This document shows positions 44,666 to 53,322 of a stretch of DNA of 64,000 nucleotides, in pieces. Each line of letters opens with the position of its first letter. The stretch's first letter is position 1. Position numbers and translations under genes: made by a program. The notes below the pieces were generated by a model that was not told where the DNA came from, did not search any database, and saw only the letters and a list, made by a program, of their open reading frames with translations. The stretch is from Sphingomonas sp. (lineage in GTDB: Bacteria; Pseudomonadota; Alphaproteobacteria; Sphingomonadales; Sphingomonadaceae): the NCBI GenBank assembly GCA_013001055.1, contig JABDNH010000021.1, forward strand, positions 1-64,000, in the 5' to 3' direction.

Positions 44666-45610
44666 ATGAGCCTTCCGCCTATCCTTCAGAATCTGCGCAT
44701 TCCTGTGATTGGCGCGCCGCTCTTTATCATCTCGCACCCGGCGATCGTTATAGCTCAGTGCAAGGCGGGGATCGTCGGCAGCTTTCCGGCGCTCAATGCC
44801 CGCCCTGCAAGCCAGCTCGACGAATGGCTCGCCGAGATCACCGAGACGCTCGACAAGCATAACCAGGACAATCCGGACAATCCGGCAGCGCCCTATGCGG
44901 TCAACCAGATCGTCCATCCTACTAATGTGCGTTGGGAAGAAGATCTGAAAACGTGCGAGAAATACAAGGTACCGATCGTGATCACCTCGCTCGGTGCGCG
45001 GCCTGAACTTAACGATGCGGTGCACGGCTGGGGCGGCATCACGATGCACGACATTATCAACAACCGCTTCGCCAACAAGGCGCTGGAAAAAGGTGCCGAC
45101 GGCCTCATCGCGGTCGCGGCGGGTGCTGGCGGCCATGCCGGAAAATACTCGCCTTTCGCGCTGATCCAGGAAATTCGCGAATATTTCGATGGACCGCTGG
45201 CGCTTTCGGGCTCGATCGCCAATGGCGGCGCGGTGCTGGCCGCCGAGGCCATGGGCGCGGATCTCGCCTATATCGGCTCGCCCTTCATCGCCACGCATGA
45301 GGCCCGCGCGGTCGACGAGTATAAGGACGAAATCGTCAAATCGGGTGCCGACGACATTGTCGGCTCCTCGCTGTTCACCGGCATATACGGCAACTACCTC
45401 AAGGGGCCGATTGCCCGCGCCGGCATGGACCCCGACAATCTGCCCGAAGCCGATCCTAGCGCGATGAACTTCGATGGTGCGAAGGCATGGAAGGACATCT
45501 GGGGTTCGGGACAGGGAATCGGCGCAATCAAGGAAGTGGTCGGTGCCGGCGACCTGGTCGCGCGTCTTGCCGAGGAATATGCCGCTGCCAAGGCCGCAAT
45601 CTGCGGTTAG
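44666..45610 (+). CDS. Nitronate monooxygenase (2-nitropropane dioxygenase family)
   Basis: A 314-residue FMN-dependent TIM-barrel enzyme that oxidises alkyl nitronates such as propionate 3-nitronate. PVIGAPLFIISHP forms the first strand; AGAGGHAGKYSPF holds the phosphate-side Gly motif and catalytic His; IANGGAVLAAEAMGADLAYIG is the FMN-binding strand. AGGAG upstream supports the ATG at 44666. Its stop overlaps the convergent thioesterase gene by 4 bp. Confidence 0.88.
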   Translation: MSLPPILQNLRIPVIGAPLFIISHPAIVIAQCKAGIVGSFPALNARPASQLDEWLAEITETLDKHNQDNPDNPAAPYAVNQIVHPTNVRWEEDLKTCEKYKVPIVITSLGARPELNDAVHGWGGITMHDIINNRFANKALEKGADGLIAVAAGAGGHAGKYSPFALIQEIREYFDGPLALSGSIANGGAVLAAEAMGADLAYIGSPFIATHEARAVDEYKDEIVKSGADDIVGSSLFTGIYGNYLKGPIARAGMDPDNLPEADPSAMNFDGAKAWKDIWGSGQGIGAIKEVVGAGDLVARLAEEYAAAKAAICG

Positions 45611-46044
45611 GCCAGCTCTTCCAGCGACACGCGCCAACTGTCCGGCAACGGCGTCGGTCGCCGGTCTTCGCGCCCGACATAGACGTGGATAAAGTGCCCT
45701 TCCGCCACCGGGGCTTCTTCGCCCGGCCTGAATATGCCCAGTTCATAGGCCACTGAGCTGGTCCCGATGTTCGCGATCCTGAGTCCGACCTCGACCGCGC
45801 CCGGGTAGGACAAGGCGTCGAAATAGCGGCAACCGGTTTCCACTACCAGGCCGATCGGGTCACCCGCGGCGATATCGAGCAGGCCACGCTCGACCAGCAT
45901 CTCGTTCACCGCGGTATCGAACCACGCATAATAGACGACGTTGTTGACGTGGCCGTAAGCGTCATTGTCGGCCCAGCGCAGGCTGACCGTCGAAAAATGT
46001 CGGTAGGTGTTGCGATGCCGTGGGATCGGGCGCTTGCTCACCAC
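45607..46044 (-). CDS. Acyl-CoA thioesterase (hotdog fold, 4HBT-like)
   Basis: A 145-residue protein with the 4-hydroxybenzoyl-CoA-thioesterase signature WADNDAYGHVNNVVYYAWFD, including the catalytic Asp and HVNN. It uses a GTG start (46044 or 46041) overlapping the alcohol-dehydrogenase stop, so the two genes are coupled. Substrate not predictable. Confidence 0.86.
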   Translation of the reverse strand: MVSKRPIPRHRNTYRHFSTVSLRWADNDAYGHVNNVVYYAWFDTAVNEMLVERGLLDIAAGDPIGLVVETGCRYFDALSYPGAVEVGLRIANIGTSSVAYELGIFRPGEEAPVAEGHFIHVYVGREDRRPTPLPDSWRVSLEELA

Positions 46045-47186
46045 GCGGCCTCATAGAGCCGCGCCGCGTCTTCTTCCTCGATCGGGCAGGGATTGTTTAC
46101 AAGCAGGCGCTGCTGCTTCATCGCTTCGCGCGCCAGCATCGGGATGTCGTCCCTGGCAATGCCATGGTCGCGTAGCCGCGGCTCCAGCCCCGAAGCCACC
46201 ACCAGCTCGCCAAGCCATTCGATCAGTCGCGCGGTCCGCGATTGGCTCCCTTCGTCCTCGCAGTCCGGGCACAGGATCGGAGCCAGCTCGGCATAAAGCT
46301 CGTTGGCCGCCGCGCGATTATGCTCGAGAACGGGGCGCAACATCAGTGCATTGGAAAGCCCATGCGGGAGGTGGTGAATGCCGCCGAGCGGATAGGCGAG
46401 CGCATGAACCCCCGCGACCGGCGCGTTGGCGAAGGCGATGCCCGCATAATGCGCGCCGAGCAACATGGCGCCGCGTGCCTTGCGGTTGTCCGGCTCCTCG
46501 CATGCCAACAGCAGGTTACCGCCAAGCAGGTGGAGCGCCTCGCGCGCATACAAATCGCTTACCGGATTCTTCTTGTGCGCCGAAGTATAGGCCTCGATCG
46601 CATGGACCATCGCGTCGATACCTGTCGCTGCGGTCAGCGCGCGCGGCTTACCAATGGTGAGGTCGGGATCGAGCGCGGTCCATGCCGCCACCAGCGCCCG
46701 CGCATTGACGCCGCGTTTCTCGTCCCCCACGCAGGTTATGACGGCGACCGGCGTTGCTTCCGAGCCTGTCCCCGCTGTCGTCGGCACGAGCGCCAATGGC
46801 AATGCCTGCCCTGTGGCCCGTTCGACACCCCAGATGTCATCGACATCGTCGCCCGAGCCGATCAGGTAGGCGGCCAGCTTGGCGACATCCATCGGGCTGC
46901 CGCCGCCAAAGCCGACGACCTTGCTGACCCCTGCGATCTTTCCCGCCTCGACGGCGGCCAACAACGTGGTTTCCGACGGATCGGCCTCGACCGCATCGAA
47001 GACGACCAGGCGGTGCCCCTCGTCCTCAAGCGCAGCGATCCAGCGATTGGCCAAGCCGAGCGACATGACGCCCTTGTCGGTAACGAACAGGCACGGCCCA
47101 TCCTGCGGCAGGACATCGGCGATCCGCGCGGCCGCATCGCTGCCACCGAAAATCGCCGGGCCGGGATGAAAGCTCCATGCAGTCAT
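46038..47186 (-). CDS. Iron-containing alcohol dehydrogenase
   Basis: A 382-residue group III alcohol dehydrogenase. The NAD-binding GFGGGSPMDVAKLAA lies near residues 92-106, PTTAGTGSEATPV near 136, and the metal-binding region comprises TGIDAMVHAIEAY, HALAYPLGGIHHLPHG and the following His. Length is typical. It is upstream of and overlapping the thioesterase, 18 bp downstream of rcdA. Substrate unknown. Confidence 0.9.
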   Translation of the reverse strand: MTAWSFHPGPAIFGGSDAAARIADVLPQDGPCLFVTDKGVMSLGLANRWIAALEDEGHRLVVFDAVEADPSETTLLAAVEAGKIAGVSKVVGFGGGSPMDVAKLAAYLIGSGDDVDDIWGVERATGQALPLALVPTTAGTGSEATPVAVITCVGDEKRGVNARALVAAWTALDPDLTIGKPRALTAATGIDAMVHAIEAYTSAHKKNPVSDLYAREALHLLGGNLLLACEEPDNRKARGAMLLGAHYAGIAFANAPVAGVHALAYPLGGIHHLPHGLSNALMLRPVLEHNRAAANELYAELAPILCPDCEDEGSQSRTARLIEWLGELVVASGLEPRLRDHGIARDDIPMLAREAMKQQRLLVNNPCPIEEEDAARLYEAAW

Positions 47187-47204
47187 GAAGCGGTATTAGC
47201 GCGG

Positions 47205-47690
47205 CTATTCGCCGCCGAACAAGTCGCGTTCCAGGCGGCCCATCAATGCGCGCGCCGGGCTTTGCGCCGGCACATCGCTGACCTGGCCCTCGTCGAACCA
47301 CCGGATGCGCTCGTAAAGTTCGCTCGATTGGCGGATCAGCGCCTGCGCCTTTTCGGGCAGGATTTTGACCACCTTCGGATCGCTCTCGTTCGCCTTGCCC
47401 AGGCGCCGTTCGGGGCGCTGCCCCTCGATCTGCGTGAGTTCACCGCTTTCGATGGCGCGCTGCGTCAGGAGCCATGCGACGATATGCATGACCCGGGTTG
47501 TCACCTTCAGGCTCTCGCAGGCAAAACCGACGCGGGCAAAGGGCTCGAGCGTCTGGCGATCGTCGCGGCCTTCCTCGTCGAAATAGGCGCGCGCCTCGTC
47601 GGCGAGCAGCATTGCCTCGGTATAGAACTGATCGATCAGACGCGGCGTGATACGGCCTTCGTTGTTGGGCGATTCTTCCATGACGGCCAT
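47205..47690 (-). CDS. DUF1465 protein, RcdA-like regulator of proteolysis
   Basis: A ~161-residue all-helical protein of the DUF1465 family, whose studied member is Caulobacter RcdA, an adaptor for ClpXP degradation of CtrA. Recognisable blocks: LIDQFYTEAMLLADEARAYF, GFACESLKVTTRVMHIVAWL and an Arg/Glu-rich C-terminal half. ATG 47690 is preferred; ATG 47681 and an upstream TTG at 47732 are alternatives, and none has a clear RBS. Function is by family membership. Confidence 0.8.
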   Translation of the reverse strand: MAVMEESPNNEGRITPRLIDQFYTEAMLLADEARAYFDEEGRDDRQTLEPFARVGFACESLKVTTRVMHIVAWLLTQRAIESGELTQIEGQRPERRLGKANESDPKVVKILPEKAQALIRQSSELYERIRWFDEGQVSDVPAQSPARALMGRLERDLFGGE

Positions 47691-47743
47691 ATAAGCGCAA
47701 AAGACGCCGCGCCGGAATATCGATGCGCGCAAGTTTGGTGGCG

Positions 47744-47760
47744 CGTCCCAAATCGGGACG
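47744..47760. other. Short perfect hairpin between yjbN-like small gene and rcdA
   Basis: CGTCCC-AAATC-GGGACG lies in the 75-bp gap between the DUF465 gene and rcdA. No T-run, so probably not a terminator; a processing or regulatory hairpin is possible. Confidence 0.4.
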
Positions 47761-47765
47761 TTCGG

Positions 47766-47963
47766 TCAGGCGATGATGTCGGGGTGGATATCGTCTTCGA
47801 TGGCGGCGATCTGATCTTTCAGAACCAACTTGCGCTTCTTCAATCGTGCCAATTCAATTTGGTCGGCCTCACCGCTCCGGCCCATACGCTCGATTTCCTC
47901 GTCAAGGCGGCGATGCTCGGCCTTGAGCGCAGCGAGTAGCTCTTCGGGATCGTCGTCATTCAT
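47766..47963 (-). CDS. YdcH-like DUF465 small coiled-coil protein
   Basis: A 65-residue, highly charged helical protein beginning MNDDDPEELLAALKAEHRRL, with LARLKKRKLVLKDQIAAIE, the DUF465 pattern. GGAAAG six bases upstream supports ATG 47963. Function unknown. A second DUF465 gene lies divergently 140 bp away. Confidence 0.83.
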   Translation of the reverse strand: MNDDDPEELLAALKAEHRRLDEEIERMGRSGEADQIELARLKKRKLVLKDQIAAIEDDIHPDIIA

Positions 47964-48102
47964 GCACTTTCCACCGTAGCTACTGGAATGATTCACGCCA
48001 AGCGGAACGCATTTTTCGTCGAATTTCCGAGTCGGGATGGCGACAAACGAAAAAAATGATGGTTCAATGTTCGCCTCATCAACCGAGCTTAAGGAGGATT
48101 TG

Positions 48103-48258
48103 ATGGATCAAGGCCACGTCGAGGCACTAGCAAGCAAACATAAAGCGCTCCACGCGCGCATCGAGGCCGAAGAGATCCGGCCGCACCCCGACGAGGACCT
48201 GCTTCACAGGCTCAAAAAGCAAAAATTGGCATTGAAAGATGAGATGGTGGGCCACTAG
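48103..48258 (+). CDS. YdcH-like DUF465 small coiled-coil protein
   Basis: A 51-residue protein (MDQGHVEALASKHKALHARI start; LHRLKKQKLALKDEM end). A strong AAGGAGG seven bases upstream fixes ATG 48103 rather than the longer open frame from 48037. It is paralogous to the divergent gene at 47766-47963. A terminator follows closely. Confidence 0.86.
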   Translation: MDQGHVEALASKHKALHARIEAEEIRPHPDEDLLHRLKKQKLALKDEMVGH

Positions 48259-48281
48259 CGCCCCCCGACTTCAACCAAACG

Positions 48282-48317
48282 AAAAGGCCGACAGCCCCAA
48301 CGGGCGCCGGCCTTTTT
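48282..48317. terminator. Bidirectional intrinsic terminator
   Basis: AAAAGGCCG (48282-48290) pairs with CGGCCTTTT (48308-48316), with an inner GCCC/GGGC stem and a T5 tract. It ends the YdcH gene on plus and dksA on minus. Confidence 0.85.
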
Positions 48318-48339
48318 CTTTGCCTAGCCTATCCGGATG

Positions 48340-48807
48340 TCAGTCGGTGCGCTCGTCGCGGCTGACGCGTTCAGTGCGCTCGTGCTTTTCCTGCGCTTCG
48401 ATGGTCATCGTCGCGATCGGGCGCGCTTCCAGGCGTTGCAGCGCGATCGGATCGCCCGTCACTTCGCAATATCCATACTCGCCTTCGTACAAACGACGGA
48501 TGGCGCTATCGATCTTGGCGATCAGCTTGCGCTGGCGATCGCGCGTGCGAAGCTCGAGACTCCAGTCGGTCTCGCTCGACGCGCGGTCGGCAAGGTCGGG
48601 TTCGCGCAGGCTGTCGTTCTGAAGCTGGGCCATGGTGGCGCGGCTTTCTTCGACCACGCTCTCTTTCCAGTTCTTCAGCTTCTTGAGAAAATAGGCTTGC
48701 TGCATCGGGTTCATGAACTCTTCGTCATCGCTCGGACGGTAGTCGTCCTCTAGGACGATCGCGTCAAACTTCTCTTTTCCGTTGAGGCCGTTGAGTGCAG
48801 TAGCCAA
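48340..48807 (-). CDS. dksA: RNA polymerase-binding transcription factor DksA (zinc-finger-less form)
   Basis: A 155-residue TraR/DksA protein acting with ppGpp in the RNAP secondary channel. The coiled coil carries EPDLADRASSETDWSLELR with the two tip Asp residues. The C-terminal finger keeps one of four Cys (GYCEVTGDPIALQRLEARP, then ATMTIEAQ), the C-T-T-A pattern known from alphaproteobacterial DksA that work without zinc. A TTG start at 48807 is supported by GGGAGGG placed 5-6 bases upstream; the frame extends to an ATG at 48849 that would bury this RBS inside the gene. Confidence 0.92.
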   Translation of the reverse strand: MATALNGLNGKEKFDAIVLEDDYRPSDDEEFMNPMQQAYFLKKLKNWKESVVEESRATMAQLQNDSLREPDLADRASSETDWSLELRTRDRQRKLIAKIDSAIRRLYEGEYGYCEVTGDPIALQRLEARPIATMTIEAQEKHERTERVSRDERTD

Positions 48808-49077
48808 AGTTCCCTCCCAGATCACACCTTGTACGGCGACCGCTAGCATTCCCCCTAAAGCGGCCCGAAGGCGAAATTTTCACCGACTTGCAGGGACTTA
48901 CACCAGCGAAGCCGAATTGTGAGTGCGCCTGTAGCTACACCTGCAATGATTAACAAGCGCTGAGCGCAACGGAGATTGGCTTTTTGTGAACTGTTGCGTG
49001 GATGCCATCCTTTTTGTCGCAGAAATGCGTCACTCGCCGTCATGGAACTGTCCACAGATAATGTGCATAACGGCGCA

Positions 49078-49836
49078 ATGAAAATCCTCCTGACCAATGA
49101 CGATGGCATCCATGCACCCGGATTCGCCGTCCTGGAACGAATCGCCCAGACCCTATCCGACGACATTTGGGTCGTCGCGCCCGCCGAAGAACAATCGGGT
49201 GCCGGCCATAGCCTGACGCTGCACAGCCCGATGCGCATCCGCAAGCATGGCGAAAAGCGCTTTGCTGTCGCGGGCACACCGACCGATAGCGTGATGCTGG
49301 CACTTGGTCATCTGATGAAAGGCGACTGGCCCGATCTCATCCTGTCAGGCGTCAATCGCGGCGCCAACCTTGGCGAAGACGTGACCTATTCGGGCACGGT
49401 GTCTGCAGCCATGGAAGGCGCGCTGGCGGGCGTGCCCTCGATCGCGCTGAGCCAGGTCATCCACCGCGATGCCGAGCATGACTGGTTCGATGCAGCCGAA
49501 GCGCTCGCTCCTGCCATTTTGCAAAGGTTGATGAGCGCGCTTCCCCAGCAGCGCCAGCTCATCAACGTCAACTTCCCCGCGCTGCCCGCCGACAAGGTCG
49601 CCGGCACGCGGGTGGTGCCGCAAGGCTATCGCGACTACACGCGGCTCGAAGTCGTTGAACGCAAGGATCCGCGCGGATTTAAATATTACTGGTTCGGTGG
49701 CGGCGACGTGGTGACGACGCCTGGGCATCGCACCGACCTCGAGACGGTCGCTGATGGCTATATCGCGGTAACGCCGATGCATCTCGATCTCACCCATCAT
49801 GAATCGATGAGCAAGTTGGAACAGGCGTTCGCCTAA
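49078..49836 (+). CDS. surE: 5'/3'-nucleotidase SurE
   Basis: A 252-residue metal-dependent nucleoside monophosphate phosphatase. The active site is complete: MKILLTNDDGIHAPG (Asp pair), VVAPAEEQSGAGHS, and SGVNRGANLGEDVTYSGTV with the Asn metal ligand. ATG 49078 aligns with the conserved SurE N-terminus, although the frame is open further upstream. The stop overlaps the convergent phosphatase gene by 4 bp. Confidence 0.95.
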   Translation: MKILLTNDDGIHAPGFAVLERIAQTLSDDIWVVAPAEEQSGAGHSLTLHSPMRIRKHGEKRFAVAGTPTDSVMLALGHLMKGDWPDLILSGVNRGANLGEDVTYSGTVSAAMEGALAGVPSIALSQVIHRDAEHDWFDAAEALAPAILQRLMSALPQQRQLINVNFPALPADKVAGTRVVPQGYRDYTRLEVVERKDPRGFKYYWFGGGDVVTTPGHRTDLETVADGYIAVTPMHLDLTHHESMSKLEQAFA

Positions 49837-50579
49837 ACGGTGATGAAAGCGCGTTCGCTACCTTGCAGGCGCACGGCAGTCAGCTGGCCGGTCGCATAGC
49901 AGCCCGTGTCCACGCCGATCCGGTTGGCCTTGTTCTGCGGCTTTTCCGTGATCGTGTGCCCGTGCACCACGACTACCCCGTGATCGCGATCCGACTTCAG
50001 GAAACGGTCGCGGATCCAGATGAGGTCGGACTGCTCCTGTTCTTCCAGCGGCACGCCAGGTCGAATGCCGGCGTGCACGAACAGATAGCCGCCAATCTGC
50101 TTCATCAGCTCGAGCTTTTCGAAGAACTTGCGGTGCGATTTGGGCATGACGTCGCGTAGCAGCGCACCAACATCGCCGCCTGCCTCGTACAATTCCCTTT
50201 TACCGACGCCGTAGCTTTCCATCATCTGGCGACCGCCAAAGCTGAGCCAGTCATTGGCGCGCTTGGACGTGCCATCCATGACATTCATCATGGCTTCTTC
50301 GTGGTTGCCGAGCAGGAAGTGCTGCTTGTCTCCAGGCAGTTTCTTGGACACCAGTCGCTCGATGACACCCTTGCTGTCGGGACCACGGTCGACATAATCG
50401 CCCAGGAAGACAAGGTGGCTTTCGCCGTCATAGCCCTCAAGATCCTTGCCAATCGCCTTGAGCAATTTTTTCAATTGCTTGTCGCAGCCGTGGATGTCGC
50501 CGATGGCATAGACGCGCATGCCCTCGGGCAGGCTCGCCTTTCCCTTCGCCTTGGCGCGTCGTAGCAATTTCAAAACCAT
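49833..50579 (-). CDS. Calcineurin-like metallophosphoesterase (PrpA/ApaH-like Ser/Thr phosphatase)
   Basis: A 248-residue phosphatase with GDIHG, GDYVDRGPDS, GNHEEAM, a central His in FVHAG and HGHT near the end, so all PPP-family metal ligands are present. ATG 50579 is preceded by AGAGGAA. It may be a Ser/Thr phosphatase or a dinucleotide hydrolase; the sequence does not decide. Confidence 0.88.
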   Translation of the reverse strand: MVLKLLRRAKAKGKASLPEGMRVYAIGDIHGCDKQLKKLLKAIGKDLEGYDGESHLVFLGDYVDRGPDSKGVIERLVSKKLPGDKQHFLLGNHEEAMMNVMDGTSKRANDWLSFGGRQMMESYGVGKRELYEAGGDVGALLRDVMPKSHRKFFEKLELMKQIGGYLFVHAGIRPGVPLEEQEQSDLIWIRDRFLKSDRDHGVVVVHGHTITEKPQNKANRIGVDTGCYATGQLTAVRLQGSERAFITV

Positions 50580-50857
50580 TGAGTTCCTCTGGGTCGACAG
50601 GCGCGAAACGCGCGGCCCAAGCCTAGGTTGCGTTATTGCTTTGCCTGTTTCACGGCAAGGCCTGTATCGGCGATGAAGGAAGTTTCGGAGCATATGCCGC
50701 ATTCGAAGGTCAGGTGTTTTGCGGCAACACCCAGCGTTAGCGTGGCGATGTGTAGGGTGGGTCGGGCCGCCCACTAGCGTTCCTCACCAATCGCGACTAC
50801 ATGAGGCGCCAATTGGCGGCTGCTCAGTCGCTTCTTGAAGTTCCAGGAGAGATATCG

Positions 50858-52162
50858 ATGAAGATCGTGGTGATCGGCACCGGCTATGTGGGCCTCGTTT
50901 CGGGGGCATGTTTTGCCGATTTCGGCCATGATGTAACCTGCGTCGACAAGGACCAGAAGAAGCTCGACATGCTCCACGCCGGCGAAATGCCGATCTGGGA
51001 GCCGGGTCTCGAACGCCTCGTCAAACAGAATGTCGCCGACGGTCGCCTGTCCTTTACCGGCAAACTCGAAGAAGCGCTGCCGGGCGCGCAGGCCATCTTC
51101 ATCGCGGTCGGCACACCCTCGCGCCGTGGCGATGGTCATGCCGACCTCACTTATGTCTACGCCGCGGTGCGCGAGATCGCACAGACGATGAAGGATAAGG
51201 CCGTCATCGTCACGAAGTCGACCGTGCCGGTCGGCACTGGCGATGAAATTGCCAGCATCCTCGAGGAGGAGAACGCGCCCGAAGGCACTGTCGTGGCCTC
51301 CAACCCCGAATTCCTTCGCGAAGGTGCAGCGATCGTCGATTTCAAACACCCCGATCGTATTCTGGTCGGTGCCGAGGACGATTGGGCGCGCGAAGTGCTG
51401 ACCGAAATATACCGCCCGCTATTTCTCAACAAGGCGCCGATGCTGTTCACAAGCCGCCGCACCGCCGAATTGACCAAATATGCCGCCAACGCTTTCCTCG
51501 CGACAAAAATCAGCTTCATCAACGAGATGGCCGACATTTGCGAAGCGGTCGGAGCGGACGTCCAGGAACTGGCGCGGGGAATCGGGCTCGATGGCCGTAT
51601 CGGACCCAAATTCCTCCATCCAGGACCCGGCTATGGCGGCAGTTGCTTTCCCAAAGACACGCTGGCGCTTCTCAAGACCGCGCAGGATTTCGGTGTCGAC
51701 AGCAATATCGTTTCGACCGTCGTCAAATTTAATGATGACCGCAAGGAAGCGATGGCCGGCCGCGTTGCCAAGGCTCTGGGCGGTGACCTCACGGGCAAGA
51801 AGATCGGCCTGCTCGGTCTTACCTTCAAACCCAACACCGACGACATGCGCGAAGCGCCATCGATTCCGCTTGTTGCGGGCCTGATCGAGGGCGGCGCCGA
51901 AGTGCACGCGTTCGACCCCGTCGGAATGGAAGAGGCGAAGAAGATCCTGCACGACGATCTTCATTATGCGGAGCAGCCATACGACGTCGCCGATGACGCC
52001 GATGCGCTGGTAATCTGCACCGAATGGGACAGCTTCCGCGGGCTCGATCTTGGTCGCATGAAGAGCCTGATGCGCGGCAAGGCGCTGGTCGACCTGCGCA
52101 ACGTCTATGAGCGCGAGGAAGCCGAGCGCGCTGGCCTAGATTACTACCCTGTGGGTCGCTAG
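50858..52162 (+). CDS. ugd: UDP-glucose 6-dehydrogenase
   Basis: A 434-residue enzyme oxidising UDP-glucose to UDP-glucuronate. MKIVVIGTGYVGLVSGACF is the NAD site; TKSTVPVGTGDEI, NPEFLREGAAIVDF and GPGYGGSCFPKDTLAL (catalytic Cys) follow, and the C-terminal GLTFKPNTDDMREAPS closes the fold. AGGAGAG upstream supports ATG 50858. It may feed uronate-containing polysaccharide in addition to the ManNAcA made by wecBC. Confidence 0.95.
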   Translation: MKIVVIGTGYVGLVSGACFADFGHDVTCVDKDQKKLDMLHAGEMPIWEPGLERLVKQNVADGRLSFTGKLEEALPGAQAIFIAVGTPSRRGDGHADLTYVYAAVREIAQTMKDKAVIVTKSTVPVGTGDEIASILEEENAPEGTVVASNPEFLREGAAIVDFKHPDRILVGAEDDWAREVLTEIYRPLFLNKAPMLFTSRRTAELTKYAANAFLATKISFINEMADICEAVGADVQELARGIGLDGRIGPKFLHPGPGYGGSCFPKDTLALLKTAQDFGVDSNIVSTVVKFNDDRKEAMAGRVAKALGGDLTGKKIGLLGLTFKPNTDDMREAPSIPLVAGLIEGGAEVHAFDPVGMEEAKKILHDDLHYAEQPYDVADDADALVICTEWDSFRGLDLGRMKSLMRGKALVDLRNVYEREEAERAGLDYYPVGR

Positions 52163-52572
52163 ACGGCCGGCCCCTGGAGCGGGAACTTGGGAATTTCGAT
52201 TTCGAATCCCGCGCCGTCCTCACCCACCATCTGGTAGGCGCCTTCCATCGTCCCGTTTGGCGTCGATAGCGGGCAACCCGACACGTAATCGTAGCTATCG
52301 CCAGGTGCGATGACGGGCATGTCGCCCACCACGCCTTCGCCGACGACCTCGGAAGCATTGCCGCGTCCGTCGATGATGAGCCAACGTCGCGCCATCAACT
52401 GGACAGCCATGTCGCCGCCATTCTCGATGCGGATGTGATAGCTCCAGAACCAGCGGTCGTCCGCCGGTGCGGATTGTTCGGCAAGATAGCTCACCGATAC
52501 GCGCACGGTGATGTCGCCGGTCTTGGCGCTATGCGGGAACAACATTCCCATCGTTGCTACGCGGTCGCTCAT
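52159..52572 (-). CDS. apaG: ApaG (Co2+/Mg2+ efflux-associated) protein
   Basis: A 137-residue fibronectin-III-like beta protein with the full ApaG signature: DDRWFWSYHIRIENGG, RRWLIIDGRGN, GEGVVGDMPVIAPG and SGCPLSTPNGTMEGAYQM. The 4-bp overlap with the ugd stop is convergent. Linked to cobalt and magnesium resistance in enterobacteria; mechanism unclear. Confidence 0.92.
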   Translation of the reverse strand: MSDRVATMGMLFPHSAKTGDITVRVSVSYLAEQSAPADDRWFWSYHIRIENGGDMAVQLMARRWLIIDGRGNASEVVGEGVVGDMPVIAPGDSYDYVSGCPLSTPNGTMEGAYQMVGEDGAGFEIEIPKFPLQGPAV

Positions 52573-52581
52573 AGCTCAGGC

Positions 52582-53322
52582 CTAGGCGACACCGGCGGCA
52601 CCGCGCAAGCGGTCCATCAACCGTTCGCGGGCATCGAGGATGATAGCCGCGCGCTCCACCAGGAGGTCGCGCTTCAGAAAATGGCCAGAAAGTGCCATTC
52701 CTTCAAGTATTTCGGACCAGGATGCCCTCGCCTCGCCCGTTTGTAGAAATTCCGGCAACGCCAGCAATTGTTCCTTGTAGGGCGCTGCTGCAGCGGCCGA
52801 TACGGCGCGCCCTGATTGCGGACTGACCGCAACCAGATCGTCTGGTGTCCCCGTCGCCGCACATTCCGCCAAGTCGAGTCCGAACCCCATTTCGGCGAGC
52901 AACAATAATTCGAAACGCACCAGCGCTGCCCCCCAGGCCGACGCCGCCGGCGCCGCCTCGATCGCATCGAGCAGCCCCGATAGCGCGCCATGCACCCGCG
53001 GATGGGGCTGGCCTTCGGGCAACGCGGTAGCGGTCAACGCGCAAACCCAGGCAATCGCGGCTGCAGGCAGGGGCTCGGAAAAGAGCGGCCCGCGGCTCTG
53101 CACCAACTCAATCGCGCCTTGGGGAAGCTGCGTGTCATTGCGCGCCGAAAGCGCCGCCTGCACGACGTTGCCAGGTACCAGCACGGGCCCCAGTCGCCGC
53201 CCGCGCGCGCCGCGCACATATGCGGCGACCAGCCCCTGGTCCTCGCTGATCAAGCGCACGATCGCGCCATGTTCCCCGTGCGGGCGCAAACCGACGACGA
53301 TGCCCTGGAGAACGCTGCGCAT
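52582..53322 (-). CDS. recO: DNA repair protein RecO
   Basis: A 246-residue RecFOR-pathway protein. An OB-fold N-terminus (GIVVGLRPHGEHGAIVRLIS) is followed by an all-helical C-terminal domain. Its ATG shares one base with the uvrC stop (TGATG), so it is coupled to uvrC. Confidence 0.9.
   Translation of the reverse strand: MRSVLQGIVVGLRPHGEHGAIVRLISEDQGLVAAYVRGARGRRLGPVLVPGNVVQAALSARNDTQLPQGAIELVQSRGPLFSEPLPAAAIAWVCALTATALPEGQPHPRVHGALSGLLDAIEAAPAASAWGAALVRFELLLLAEMGFGLDLAECAATGTPDDLVAVSPQSGRAVSAAAAAPYKEQLLALPEFLQTGEARASWSEILEGMALSGHFLKRDLLVERAAIILDARERLMDRLRGAAGVA

Noticed and set aside
46242-47939. 565-codon plus-strand open frame
   Set aside because: Antisense to the alcohol dehydrogenase, rcdA and DUF465 genes; shadow frame.
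48855-49277. 140-codon minus-strand frame overlapping the surE start
   Set aside because: Antisense to the conserved SurE N-terminus and without a plausible RBS or domain.
50673-50777. 34-codon plus-strand frame in the gap before ugd
   Set aside because: No RBS, no recognisable features, mixed codon use; the 278-bp gap otherwise shows no clear element.
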